Assembly (NCBI GenBank): GCA_023910675.1
Contig: JAAVWC010000019.1
Location: forward strand, 1 to 64,000
Origin: Gemmatimonas sp.
GTDB taxonomy: Bacteria > Gemmatimonadota > Gemmatimonadetes > Gemmatimonadales > Gemmatimonadaceae
Length of the DNA stretch: 64,000 nt
Direction: 5' to 3'
A program made the translations under genes and the position numbers. Below, piece after piece: positions 16,626 to 25,909 of the stretch (position 1 is the stretch's first letter; every line of letters begins with the position of its first letter). The notes under the pieces are model-generated. The model saw only the letters and a program-made list of their open reading frames with translations, ran no database searches and was not told the DNA's origin.

Positions 16626-19223
16626 TCAGCGGCTCCGGCCACCAGCCGGAACAGTCGCAGACGTGGACGGGGTGCCGGGCGCAGCTTGAGCAACCACCTT
16701 CCGTGACCGGAACGCGTCGCTCTTCACCACGCCGACGATGAAGTCGTTGAGCTTGTAGTTGTTCACGCGCGCGGCCGCCTCGATACGACGCACCGTCGGT
16801 GCGTCGTACCACTCCACGCGACGGCCAAGGGCATACGCCATGAGATTCTGCGTGAAAGAGCGCATGAGCGGCACGGGACGCTTGAGCATGGCCTGCTGCA
16901 GCTCGGCCGGGCTCGTGATCTTGGTGCCGTCGTAATAGTCACCGCGCGTGTCGAGCGGCGCGCCATTCTCGCGAATGCGCCAGCGCCCCATCACGTCGAA
17001 GTTGTCGAGCGCGAGTCCGATAGGATCGATGAACTGGTGGCACGACTTGCACGTCGCGTTGGCGCGGTGAATCTCCATGCGCTCGCGCGTGGTAAGCAGT
17101 CGGCCTTCCTTGGCGCCCTCGGTCTTCTCGAGGTCAGGCACGTTGGGCGGCGGCGGTGGCGGCGGCGATCCCATGAGGACTTCCATGACCCACTTGCCTC
17201 GCAACACCGGCGACGTGCGGTTGGCCACCGAGGTCAGCGTGAGCACGCTGCCATGTCCGAAAATGCCGCTACGCGGCGAACCGGCAGGATAGTTCACCTT
17301 GCGGAACTCGTTACCCACCACGCCGGGCATATCGTAATGGCGTGCGAGCGACTCGTTCACGTAGGTGTAGTTCGCCGTGAACAGATCGAGCAAGCTCCGG
17401 TTCTCGCGCACGAGATTGTAGAAGAACAGTTCCGTCTCGTGCCGCATGTCGATCGCCAGCTGTTCGCGGAAATCGGGGAACTGGTTGGCATCAGGGTGCA
17501 CCAGCTCGATGTCCTGCAGCCGCAGCCACTGCGACGCAAAGCGCGTGGAGAGCGCCTCACTGCGCGGGTCGGCGAGCATGCGCTTGGTCTGTTGCACCAG
17601 CACCGTCGTGTCGTTGAGGCGGCCCGTGCGCCCCAGCGCAATCAGCTGCGAGTCGGGCGGCGCGCCCCACAAGAAGAACGACAAGCGCGACGCGAGGTCG
17701 ACGCCGTTCACCGCGACGCGTCCCTTGGCGGCCGTCGGCATTTCTTCAATGCGGAAGATGAAGTGCGGGCTGGAGAGCATCGCCTCGAGCGCGCTGCGAA
17801 TGCCGAGTTCGAAGCCGCCGTCCTTCGCGCCTTCGTCGTAGAACGACATCAGGCCCTTGAGGTCGTTGGCCAACACGGGCCGGCGGTACGCCTGCGTACC
17901 GAGGCGCGTGAGAATACGCTCAGCGCACGGCCGCGCTTCAACCGCCGACATGGGGCGGCAGCTGAAGATACGACGACGGCTCGGCGTGTCCGACACGCCG
18001 GTGGGGTTGAAGGGGCCCGTCACCGCAAAGTTCTGAATGTGCGCCTGCACCGTGATGCCCGCCTGCGCCCCAATCTGCGTATCGGCGATACTGTGTCCGA
18101 GCGGCGTGATATTGTCGTTGACCGGGCCTTCGAAAGTGCGCACGAAGGTCGCCGAGATGCGCTGCGGGCCGGCGCGGATGGGGATGGGCTTGGTTTTCAT
18201 TTCCATGCCCTGTGGATCGGCTTGCGACATGCCGCGGTCGACTTCGAGAATCGCGGCGCGCTCGCCGTTGACCGACACTTCGATCTTTTCGTCGAACGGT
18301 GCGGTGCTCGCGAACAGCTGACCGGTGGGAATGGCGTGCAGCGTGACCGTGAACACATACTCGCCATCAGCCGGGAAGGTGTGCGTCACCGACGCGCCGC
18401 CACGCGTGCCCATGGGCGCGCCCTCCACCTGATCGAGCTGCGACGCGAGACGCGCAATCTTGTAGGTGCTCGTCGAGACGCTCGCCTTGGGATCACCCAC
18501 CGCGAGGCGGCTGATTTCGCTCGCCGCGTCGAGATACGAATCGAGCAGCGTGGCCGACGGCGTCTGCACGTCGGCGATGTTGTCGAAGTTGGCGCTCTTG
18601 GTGTCCAGCGGCAGCCACGAATCGGCCTTGATATCGACCGCGAGGACATCGCGAATTGCGCGCTCGTACTCCGCTCGATTGAGGCGCTGAAACGCGCGCG
18701 TGCCCGGATTGGGATCGGCGGCATAGCGCGCGTCCATCGTGCGCTCGAGTGTTTCGAGCAGCACCTGCAGCGTGTCACCACCCGGCTTCGCGCGCCCCGG
18801 GGGCGGCATCATGCCGGTGCGCAGCTTGTTGATTATCTTCTCGGCTACTTCGGGCGCCGTTTGCCCAATGGTGCGGAGATCGAAGGTTTGCAGCGAAAGG
18901 TTACCCTGCTTGCGCTGATCACTGTGGCAACCGGCACAGGTCTTCTTCACGACATCGCCGAGTGCGGCCGGCGTCATCGTCGCGCTTGCCGGCTTGATGA
19001 CCGGATGGCCAACACGGCGGCTCGCGCGCGTGGTCGACGCGCGCACGGGATCGGCCGCACCGTTTACAAACGAGAGGTCGTACGACACCGGCGTGGTTAA
19101 CCCCGGTGTCGACGCCATAGGCGCGCGGTCACCGGTGACTGGCGCCCCGTTGTTTGGACGGTCGACCAGAGCCACGGTGAGCAACGCAAGACAACCGGTA
19201 CCAGCAGCTACCAACGACTTCAT
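16626..19223 (-). CDS. DUF1587/1592/1588/1585 protein with two CxxCH heme-type motifs
   Basis: 865 residues from the ATG at 19223, which follows a TGGAGG ribosome site. The start at 19346 would place the signal peptide internally. Order: signal peptide; planctomycete-type cytochrome domain with CAGCH at about residues 96-100; DUF1587 and DUF1595-type middle (residues about 160-400); DUF1592 (ALEAMLSSPHFIFRIE region); DUF1588 with the second CxxCH, CKSCHQFIDPIG, near 725-736; DUF1585 at the end (FTQNLMAYALGRRVEW). Such proteins are predicted periplasmic electron-transfer or oxidative enzymes, but none has a settled reaction. It leads the operon with DUF1552 and ankyrin genes, and is divergent from the aldolase gene. 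Confidence 0.9.
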   Translation of the reverse strand: MKSLVAAGTGCLALLTVALVDRPNNGAPVTGDRAPMASTPGLTTPVSYDLSFVNGAADPVRASTTRASRRVGHPVIKPASATMTPAALGDVVKKTCAGCHSDQRKQGNLSLQTFDLRTIGQTAPEVAEKIINKLRTGMMPPPGRAKPGGDTLQVLLETLERTMDARYAADPNPGTRAFQRLNRAEYERAIRDVLAVDIKADSWLPLDTKSANFDNIADVQTPSATLLDSYLDAASEISRLAVGDPKASVSTSTYKIARLASQLDQVEGAPMGTRGGASVTHTFPADGEYVFTVTLHAIPTGQLFASTAPFDEKIEVSVNGERAAILEVDRGMSQADPQGMEMKTKPIPIRAGPQRISATFVRTFEGPVNDNITPLGHSIADTQIGAQAGITVQAHIQNFAVTGPFNPTGVSDTPSRRRIFSCRPMSAVEARPCAERILTRLGTQAYRRPVLANDLKGLMSFYDEGAKDGGFELGIRSALEAMLSSPHFIFRIEEMPTAAKGRVAVNGVDLASRLSFFLWGAPPDSQLIALGRTGRLNDTTVLVQQTKRMLADPRSEALSTRFASQWLRLQDIELVHPDANQFPDFREQLAIDMRHETELFFYNLVRENRSLLDLFTANYTYVNESLARHYDMPGVVGNEFRKVNYPAGSPRSGIFGHGSVLTLTSVANRTSPVLRGKWVMEVLMGSPPPPPPPNVPDLEKTEGAKEGRLLTTRERMEIHRANATCKSCHQFIDPIGLALDNFDVMGRWRIRENGAPLDTRGDYYDGTKITSPAELQQAMLKRPVPLMRSFTQNLMAYALGRRVEWYDAPTVRRIEAAARVNNYKLNDFIVGVVKSDAFRSRKVVAQAAPGTPSTSATVPAGGRSR

Positions 19224-19457
19224 CCCCGGGCCTCCAGGCGCAGGCGGGTGTGGTCGGGCAGACGGCGCAGGAGGGATCGCGACGTCCGGGAATTCTCTCT
19301 CCTGAATTACGTGTAAGATCGTGAAAGTGTTCGTCTTACGGAACACCCAGCCAGCAAGTTCATTACCCGACGTGCCTCAGCGCTTCGGGGTGCTGGTCCG
19401 TTGCTTGTGCAGGATTCCTTCCCTTTGCCTCCCCTACCCCACCTCGGAGGACACTTC

Positions 19458-20441
19458 GTGCGTTCCCGCCTGCTGTTGTCGGCCACGGCGACCCTCGCCC
19501 TCGGCTTGCTCCCCTCGTCGTCTGCGTCCGCGCAGCAACGGCTCAACCCCGTCATCGATCTGGTCGCGGCCAACAAGCCGGTGTTCGGGCTGTACGCCCC
19601 CGCCAACCGGCGCGCGCGCCCGGGTCAGCCGGCGCTCCCCGCCGACTCGCTCAAGTCGATGAGCCAGCTGGCCGCCGAAGCGCTGGCCTACAAGCGGCTC
19701 GACTACCTGTTCGAAGGCACCATGGAGTACAACTTCGAACAGACGTTTCCGCTATTCACGGAATTCGCCAAGGCCATGGACACGGGCGGTGCGCTTTCCA
19801 AGGGGAAGAACCCGCGCTTCTCGCATCCCATTTTCGTGAAGACGATGGAGATTGCCCCCGATCCGGCGGCCGCGGTGGCGCGCATCGGGAAGCAGCTCAA
19901 CGAAGGGGTGAACGGCATCGTGTTCGTCGACGTGCTGAATGCAGCCGAGCTTCGTCAGGGGATCGCTGCGCTGCGCTTCAAGTCGAAGGGCGGTACGCGT
20001 TCGGACGATGTGGGCAACGCGCCAGCACGTTGGGGCATGAGCGAGAAGGAGTACATGGAGCGCGCCGACTTGTGGCCGCTCAACCCCAAGGGGGAGCTGT
20101 ACAACTTCACGATCGTGGAGAGCAAGGAAGGGCTGTCGCACATTCGCGAGATTGCCGCAGTGCCTGGTGTGGGCGTGCTCTTCCCGGGTGCCGGGACGCT
20201 GCGCGGAGTGTTCACCACGACCGACGCGAGCGGCCAGCGCAAGTTCGACGAAGCGGCGTGGGAGGCGGCCATTCAGTCGGTGCTCGCGGCGTGCAAGGAG
20301 TACAAGGTGCCGTGCGGGTACCCGGCCGGCGCGCCGGACATCGAGAAGCGGATGAAGGAAGGGTTCAGCGTGTTCGTGATCGGCTGGGGCGACCAGGGGT
20401 TCAAGGCCGTCGACTTGGGTCGGGCGGCTAGCGGGCGCTGA
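19458..20441 (+). CDS. exported HpcH/HpaI aldolase-like protein
   Basis: 327 residues from the GTG at 19458, which is supported by GGAGG 8 bases upstream. Signal peptide ending ASAQQ, so the product is exported. This is odd, because HpcH/HpaI aldolases (class II, pyruvate-type, TIM barrel) are normally cytosolic. Family-like features: NPVIDLVAANKPVFGLYAP at the front, FTIVESKEGLSHIREIAAVPGVGVLFPGAG, where the Glu and the G-x-x-D/G region correspond to the metal and product loop, and a late KVPCGYPAGAPDIEKRM. The substrate is unknown. It is divergent from the DUF1592 operon over about 230 bases and may belong to the same regulon. Confidence 0.78.
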   Translation: MRSRLLLSATATLALGLLPSSSASAQQRLNPVIDLVAANKPVFGLYAPANRRARPGQPALPADSLKSMSQLAAEALAYKRLDYLFEGTMEYNFEQTFPLFTEFAKAMDTGGALSKGKNPRFSHPIFVKTMEIAPDPAAAVARIGKQLNEGVNGIVFVDVLNAAELRQGIAALRFKSKGGTRSDDVGNAPARWGMSEKEYMERADLWPLNPKGELYNFTIVESKEGLSHIREIAAVPGVGVLFPGAGTLRGVFTTTDASGQRKFDEAAWEAAIQSVLAACKEYKVPCGYPAGAPDIEKRMKEGFSVFVIGWGDQGFKAVDLGRAASGR

Positions 20442-20470
20442 CGCTGCGGTTGGTGCGGCGTGGCGGCTGG

Positions 20471-20499
20471 CCAGCTGGTCGGCTGGTCGGCTGGTCGGC
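20471..20499. repeat. GCTGGTCG tandem octamer array
   Basis: The word gctggtcg is repeated about three and a half times just after the aldolase stop and before the large inverted repeat at 20523. Non-coding. It looks like another iterated-word tract of the kind that forms the arms of the intergenic hairpins. Confidence 0.8.
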
Positions 20500-20522
20500 C
20501 CGGGCGGGGTACCCGGCCTGTC

Positions 20523-20774
20523 GCGCCACTTCGGGGGTGGCCGGGCGCCTAGGCTCGCAGGGCTCGCCGGCGCCGGCGCCACCCCCTCAGACGCGCGCCA
20601 GACCGGGCACCCCGCCCGGGCCTCCTGACCTGTAGCGACGCCGCGTAACACGTCTGCGGCACACACCGCACCGAGGAGGCCGGCCACGCCCCGGGGCCGG
20701 GCGCGTCTGAGGGGGCGGCGCCGGCGCCGGCGAGCCACGCGAGCCTAGGCGCACGGCCGCCCCCGAAGTGGCGC
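20523..20774. repeat. very long GC-rich inverted repeat, 74-bp arms
   Basis: Arm 20523-20596 pairs with arm 20701-20774 with five mismatches in 74 (each begins gcgccacttcggggg when read inward). The 104-base centre itself contains partly matching segments (ggcctcctg against ccggcctcctc), so the fold extends further. It occupies most of the 448-base gap (20442-20889) between the convergent aldolase and SusD genes. No coding pattern is seen in it. Confidence 0.9.
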
Positions 20775-20838
20775 CAGGCGCCGGGGCGTGGCCGGCCGAC
20801 GATGCGGATCACACGACGACACCGACCCCAACGCAAAA

Positions 20839-20868
20839 GCGGCCGCCAGACTCACGTCTGACGGCCGC
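20839..20868. terminator. bidirectional intrinsic terminator
   Basis: A 13-bp stem (20839-20851 with 20856-20868, one G-T pair) around the loop tcac. It is followed by tctcttt on the plus strand and, for the minus strand, by ttttg. It stands between the convergent aldolase (+) and SusD (-) genes and would serve both. Confidence 0.8.
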
Positions 20869-20889
20869 TCTCTTTGCTACCCTAACCCG

Positions 20890-22266
20890 TTACGGGTTGC
20901 GGTCGATGCACCCGCCCGGCGCCTTCGGATTGTTCTTTTCGTCGAAGGGGATGGGAAGATTGACATCGTTGCCATACACACCGGCCAACGGCGACGGCAG
21001 GTTGCCCGTCGGGAATACCGTGTTGGCCGCACGACCGTACTGCCGCACGAGACGACGCAGGTCGCCCAAGCGATGGCCGGTGAGATAGAGCCACTTGGCC
21101 CGCTCCTCGAAGAGCAGCGAAACAGCGGTTTCCTGTGTGGCCGGCGCCGAGCCCGTCAACGCGGGCATGGCCGGAGAGATCGCCGTTGCGCGCAGGTTAT
21201 TCAGCCCTGCGAACACCGCATCGCGATCAGCCTGCGTGTCCTTCCGGAGAAGCGCCTCGAGCTCGATCAGACGCGCCTCCACGCCGTTCGCCACCACCGC
21301 TCCCGTCGTACGATCGTACTTGAGCTGCGTGGGAAGGTTGCGGCTCGAGCCGTTGAACCCCGTACGCGTGGATGCCACCCACGGGATACGCGGATCGGTG
21401 GGCGTCGTCAGGAAGGCGACGCCGTTGAGCCCCTCGCCGCGCCCGTTCGCGTCAGGCAATACGATGGCATAGCGGGAATTCGGCACCGTCAGCGCGTTCC
21501 ACATGCCATTCTCCTGGCGAGGCGACGCAGTGGAGTGCGCCGTGACCCACGCGAAGTTCGTGGGCACCGCCGACACGGCGGCCGCCGCGTCATCAAAGCG
21601 CCCCTGGTTCAGCAGCACGCGCGCACGACCGATACGCGCGATGTTCTGCACGCGCGTGTCGGTGCCAGCACTGGCCAGTGCCGAATCGTAGCTGGCGAGG
21701 GCGCGGGCGTAGATCTGCACCGTCGTCTGCGGCGTACCAAACTCCGTGCCCGCATCGGTCTCCTCGGAGAACGGCACGCCGGAGCAGTACGCCTCAGCAA
21801 ACATGTTCTCCGTAAAGCCGCGAATGCCGTACATCTCACCGACATTCTGCACGGGTGTGGGTGCCACGCGCTTCAGAATGTTGATGGTGCGGGTCGCCCC
21901 TGCCCTGATACGATGCATGTTGCGGTAGAATGCGTCGAGTTCCGGCAGATTGTCGATCATTGCCCGCTGGTTCGGAAACAGTCGCCCGTCGAACGTGTCC
22001 GTAGAGTACATCTCGTCGGACACGTTACCCGTCACGACAATCATGTTCTCCAAGTTGACGTTTCCACTAAACGCGTTCTGGAAGTCTTGGACCACCCCAA
22101 GCCGCAGCGGCGCTGCGCCGGCCGCGGTGGCGTAGTCGCCTACGTTGAGGACGTCGGGATCGGTGATCTCGAGTGTGTCGGTAGAACAGCCCGCCGCTAC
22201 TCCGCAGGCGAGGATTACTGCACTCGCCGGACGGATGAACCGACGAGTCACGAATGGGAATCGCAT
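20890..22266 (-). CDS. SusD/RagB-family outer-membrane lipoprotein
   Basis: 458 residues. Signal peptide with lipobox-type end VAAGCST near residue 27, so the protein is anchored to the outer membrane. Family features: LEITDPDVLNVGDYATAAGA near the start, TPR-like helical middle (YDSALASAGTDTRVQNIARIGRARVLLNQG), and the C-terminal ERAKWLYLTGHRLGDLRRL, typical of SusD-like proteins in this phylum. SusD proteins capture glycan or peptide ligands and cap the partner SusC channel. It lies 18 bases downstream of susC, the normal order. No glycosidase genes are nearby, so the ligand is not predictable. Confidence 0.92.
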   Translation of the reverse strand: MRFPFVTRRFIRPASAVILACGVAAGCSTDTLEITDPDVLNVGDYATAAGAAPLRLGVVQDFQNAFSGNVNLENMIVVTGNVSDEMYSTDTFDGRLFPNQRAMIDNLPELDAFYRNMHRIRAGATRTINILKRVAPTPVQNVGEMYGIRGFTENMFAEAYCSGVPFSEETDAGTEFGTPQTTVQIYARALASYDSALASAGTDTRVQNIARIGRARVLLNQGRFDDAAAAVSAVPTNFAWVTAHSTASPRQENGMWNALTVPNSRYAIVLPDANGRGEGLNGVAFLTTPTDPRIPWVASTRTGFNGSSRNLPTQLKYDRTTGAVVANGVEARLIELEALLRKDTQADRDAVFAGLNNLRATAISPAMPALTGSAPATQETAVSLLFEERAKWLYLTGHRLGDLRRLVRQYGRAANTVFPTGNLPSPLAGVYGNDVNLPIPFDEKNNPKAPGGCIDRNP

Positions 22267-22284
22267 GGATGCGTGCTCGCCTTA

Positions 22285-25200
22285 TCAGAAGTTGAAGTTC
22301 ATGCGGAACGTGAAGTAGCGCATCGGCGGCGTGGAGAAGAACTCCTCGTTGCCTCGCCGGTCGTCGTTACCAACGGTGGTCTCGGGATCGACGCCGGTGA
22401 ACGGCGTCCACACGCCCAGGTTACGGCCGGTGAGCACCAAGTTCCAGCGTTCCGCCTTGAGCGCCTTGGCCCAGTTGTTCGGCATCTGGTACGACACCGA
22501 CAACTCACGGAAGCGCGTGAATGACCCGTCTTCGTAGAAGCCGGTGAACACCGAGGCCGCCGCGGCGACCGCCTTCGCCTGCTCTTCCAGCGGGGCGCCC
22601 GCGTAGAGACCTTGGCAGGAAAAGCCAGCCTGACACTGGTGACGCTTGGTGTTGTTGAGCTTCTTCATGCCCCACTTGGAGTCCACCTGCCCCGAAATGC
22701 GCAGCTTGCGGCCGAACAGTTCGAGGGTCGGGGTGAAGGCCAGTTCGCGGGTCGGGAAGCTGGGGCCGATGAACGTGTTGGCGCCATAGGTCATCTCACT
22801 CGCGACCAGAATGCCGTCGCCGTTCGCGTCGTTGTACGTGTACGTACGTCCCCACAGGCCATACAGCGGGAAACCCGGGGAGTTCAGCTGCGTGTTTCGG
22901 TTGCCCGAAGGAATTGCGCTTACGCCCTCACCGAGGGTGATGAGCTCGTTCTCGTTGGTGGAGCCAGTCAGGACGAAATCGAGACCAATCTTGTCGCTCG
23001 AGATCACCTTCTGGTTGTAGACGAGCTCGAAACCCTTGTTGCGCATGTTGCCGATGTTTTCGAAGCGCGAGGTCACGCCGGCAATGGACGGGGCCACGCG
23101 ACGCTCGATGAGCGCGTCGGTGGTGTTCTTGTCGTAGTATGTGAACTCGAAATTCGACTTGCCATCGAACATGGTGAGGTCAAAACCAGCTTCGGTTTCC
23201 GCCGAGTATTCCGGACGGAGTGTGGAGTTGCCCAAGGCACCGAGCGACACACCCGGCTGGTCGGCCGTACCGGAGATGGTCGTACCGAACGGCGAGAAGA
23301 AGCGGAGCGCGTCGGTAGCGCCTGGAATCTGTCCCGATGCGCCGTATGTTGCGCGCAGGCGAAGGGTATTGATCCAGTTCGTGGCCGGGAAGAAGCCCTG
23401 ATCGGAGATCACCCAAGACGCGCCAAGCTTGGGGTAGTTGACGGCGCGGAAATCCTTACCGAAGGCACTCGCGGCGTCACGACGCATGGCGGCCGTGATG
23501 AAGAGCTTGTCGTTGAACGAGAACTGCTGCTCGAGGTAGTAGCCCAGCGTACGCCGCTCGTCCGTCGATTGACGGGCGTTACGAACGGCCGCAGCAGTAA
23601 TGGTGGTGGCCCCCGGTGGCAGGCCTTGTCCGGTCCCGCCGGTCGAGCTGAAATAGTTGCGGATGTACTGCATGCCCACGGAGGTCTTGGAATTCAACCA
23701 GCTGGTCAACTGCTTCGTGCCGGTAGCCCCAAGGTCGACCGTCTGCTGATTGATCTCGCCGCGGTCGTTCTCGACCTGTCCCACACGGTCAACACCCACC
23801 GGCCCCTGATCAAACAAGTTGATTTCGTTATCCACTCGCGAGGCGTAATCCATGCCGAGAATGGCACGGGTTTGCAGCCATGACGTGGGCTCGTACCGCA
23901 ACTGTGCGCTGTTAATGAAGCGGTTGGTGCTTTGGGTATTCGTGCGGGAGAGAATGTCGCCCATGGGGAAGGCACGGTAGCCGAGCAGCTTGACACCACG
24001 GCCGTCAACTAGGTCTTCACGCCACTCGCCACCGAGCATACCGACCATGAGACCGTTACCGTTGTCCTCGTTCTGTGGGAGTCGCTGACGGCTGGAGATA
24101 AAGCCGGACGAAATCTGCAGAGTGGCCTTGGGAGTGATCAGGGCCGTGAGGTTGGCACGTAAGCTGTTGCGGTCCAGCGCGTTGGGCCGGATCTGCGACG
24201 ACGGAAGACCCGTGCCCCGTTCTGTCGTCAGTCGACGGACTTCGATGTCCGGCATCTTGTAAATGCCCGTTTCCACTTCCGTCTCACCCGCCACAAAGAA
24301 CTGCACACGGTCCGTTCCGCCGGACACCTGCATGCCATACTGCTGGCGGGCGCCCTGATCGACCGGCGACAAGCTGTCGATAAGGAACGCATTACCGACG
24401 CGAAGGCTGTCGGCGCGGCAGATGGACGCCGCGATCGAGATGGCGGGGCAGCGGACGCGCGTACCGGCCGCGGCGCCGCTGAGCTGGGTGCCCCAGCCGT
24501 AGTACATGAGCGGGTACGTGTTCGGATCGGTGATCGCACCGTTTTCCGTGTACACGTTCCAGCGGGTCTTGCCCGCCTTGCCGCGCTTGGTCGTGATGTT
24601 GATCACGCCGTTGGCCGCTTCGGTGCCGTACAACGTGGCGGCCGACGGGCCCTTGATCACTTCGATGTTCTCGATTTCCTCGGGATTGAGGTCATCAAGA
24701 CGCGAAGGTGCCGAACCGCCCACGCCGTTTGCCGTGCTGCCAGAAGTCGACGTCATACGCACGCCGTCGATGATGACGACTGGTTCGTTGGAGAGCGACA
24801 GCGACGCCTGACCGCGGATACGGATACGCGAACCGGCACCCGTAGCACCCGCCGATACGACCTGGACACCGGCCGCACGACCGGAGAGCAGCTGGCCCAT
24901 GTTCGACACCGGCAACTCCGCGACCTTTTCGGCCACGGCGATCTGCGTGGTGGCGTTGGCCAGTTCGACCTTACGCTGCTGGCCCGTTACCGTAGTAACG
25001 ACGGCAGACAGCGAGAAGGCGGCCTGCGTGAGCGCCACGTCCTGCGTAACAGGAGCCGTGCCGCTGATCGTGACGGTCACCTTCTTGGCTTCGTAGCCAA
25101 TGCGACTGACTTCGAGCACGACCGCCCCGCTCGTCGGGACGCGCAGGGTGTAGCGGCCATTTTCCGCGGTCAGTGAACCGACCTGCGTGCCTTGCACCAG

Positions 25201-25350
25201 CACGCGGGCCTGCTGGATCGGCTGCCCCGTGGCGCCGTCAGTCACGCGACCGGTGACGGTGCCACCGGCACCCTGCGCCGACAAGGAGGGCGGCGTTGCC
25301 AGTCCCACGGCCGCCACGACCGCAAGAAGTGATGTGGCCAGACGGCGCAT
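22285..25350 (-). CDS. SusC/RagA-family TonB-linked outer-membrane channel
   Basis: 1021 residues from the ATG at 25350, which places the signal peptide (MRRLATSLLAVVAAVGLATP) at the N-terminus; a longer frame to 25434 adds a non-signal leader. Order: carboxypeptidase-regulatory-like domain (GTVTGRVTDGATGQPIQQA, about residues 30-110); plug (QLLSGRAAGVQVVSAGATG, GSRIRIRGQASLSLSNEPVV, VIKGPSAATLYGTEAANGVI); then a beta-barrel to the C-terminal aromatic ending RYFTFRMNFNF. It imports the ligand delivered by SusD using TonB energy. Long untranslated leader upstream (see the regulatory entries). Confidence 0.95.
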   Translation of the reverse strand: MRRLATSLLAVVAAVGLATPPSLSAQGAGGTVTGRVTDGATGQPIQQARVLVQGTQVGSLTAENGRYTLRVPTSGAVVLEVSRIGYEAKKVTVTISGTAPVTQDVALTQAAFSLSAVVTTVTGQQRKVELANATTQIAVAEKVAELPVSNMGQLLSGRAAGVQVVSAGATGAGSRIRIRGQASLSLSNEPVVIIDGVRMTSTSGSTANGVGGSAPSRLDDLNPEEIENIEVIKGPSAATLYGTEAANGVINITTKRGKAGKTRWNVYTENGAITDPNTYPLMYYGWGTQLSGAAAGTRVRCPAISIAASICRADSLRVGNAFLIDSLSPVDQGARQQYGMQVSGGTDRVQFFVAGETEVETGIYKMPDIEVRRLTTERGTGLPSSQIRPNALDRNSLRANLTALITPKATLQISSGFISSRQRLPQNEDNGNGLMVGMLGGEWREDLVDGRGVKLLGYRAFPMGDILSRTNTQSTNRFINSAQLRYEPTSWLQTRAILGMDYASRVDNEINLFDQGPVGVDRVGQVENDRGEINQQTVDLGATGTKQLTSWLNSKTSVGMQYIRNYFSSTGGTGQGLPPGATTITAAAVRNARQSTDERRTLGYYLEQQFSFNDKLFITAAMRRDAASAFGKDFRAVNYPKLGASWVISDQGFFPATNWINTLRLRATYGASGQIPGATDALRFFSPFGTTISGTADQPGVSLGALGNSTLRPEYSAETEAGFDLTMFDGKSNFEFTYYDKNTTDALIERRVAPSIAGVTSRFENIGNMRNKGFELVYNQKVISSDKIGLDFVLTGSTNENELITLGEGVSAIPSGNRNTQLNSPGFPLYGLWGRTYTYNDANGDGILVASEMTYGANTFIGPSFPTRELAFTPTLELFGRKLRISGQVDSKWGMKKLNNTKRHQCQAGFSCQGLYAGAPLEEQAKAVAAAASVFTGFYEDGSFTRFRELSVSYQMPNNWAKALKAERWNLVLTGRNLGVWTPFTGVDPETTVGNDDRRGNEEFFSTPPMRYFTFRMNFNF

Positions 25351-25465
25351 CACAGGCGCGCGGAATGATGTGGCGTGTGGTGGCGAGCAGCCTCGCTCGC
25401 CACGTGCGAACGCAGCGGGTACGAACAATCGCATCTCTCGTGACTCCCCATCTCAGGATCACCTG

Positions 25466-25489
25466 CCGGCCACACGATATTGTGACCGG
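25466..25489. promoter_or_regulatory. dyad symmetry in the susC leader, possible operator
   Basis: ccggccaca and tgtgaccgg face each other across six bases with one mismatch, and one more base pair can be added outside each half. It lies about 116 bases upstream of the susC start. Size and spacing fit a dimeric regulator site or a short RNA hairpin. The protein that would bind it is unknown. Confidence 0.35.
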
Positions 25490-25746
25490 CCATGACATGA
25501 CCCCAACGCCCCGCGCCACCCGAAGGGGATACGGTCCGTTGGTCATGCCACTTTCAAGCGCAGAGCCAGACAGCGCTCCGCAAACTCGTGTTGTTGCCGG
25601 ACGGCCCGAGTGCGGGACGTCGCAGCGATATGTCGGGAGCGTACGCGGAAGACGCGCGCGCAGTGAGGCGGGAGTAATGCGGTTGATGTACAGCGATGTC
25701 CGAGGCACGCACACCGGAACGGTCAGGCTGCGCACACAAACGGTGC

Positions 25747-25829
25747 AGCATACCAACAACACGATTCCGGAACAACTGTGACGAAACGCGAACGGGAGGG
25801 ACGCTACGACCGGCATTCCTTACTGTCAA
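25747..25829 (-). promoter_or_regulatory. candidate sigma70-type promoters for susCD
   Basis: Two minus-strand candidates: TTGTTC (25770-25775), 17 bases, TATGCT (25747-25752); and a consensus TTGACA (25824-25829), 17 bases, TAGCGT (25801-25806). Both would give a susC leader of about 400 bases. The rest of 25351-25900 shows no gene on either strand. Confidence 0.3.
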
Positions 25830-25909
25830 TACTTTTGCGCACTTCGAAAGCGTTAAATCCCACAGATCCGCACACAAAAGTTCCCGCCGTCGACATTCAC
25901 AACAAAAAA

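Noticed and set aside
14919-16706. 595-codon plus-strand open frame opposite the DUF1552 and ankyrin genes
   Set aside because: Antisense shadow produced by high GC third positions; spans two real genes.
17037-19100. 687-codon plus-strand open frame opposite the DUF1592 gene
   Set aside because: Antisense shadow; Arg-rich, no start context or motif, while the minus strand carries a clear multi-domain protein.
20442-20838. Considered as an rRNA/tRNA or small-RNA gene because of strong folding
   Set aside because: No tRNA cloverleaf or rRNA-like sequence; only a simple long hairpin is seen.
20788-22524. 578-codon plus-strand open frame opposite susD
   Set aside because: Crosses the terminator and the susD/susC junction and has no recognisable domain.
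25435-25900. Considered as a coding region for a small gene upstream of susC
   Set aside because: Several open frames exist on both strands but none has a plausible start, signal or motif.
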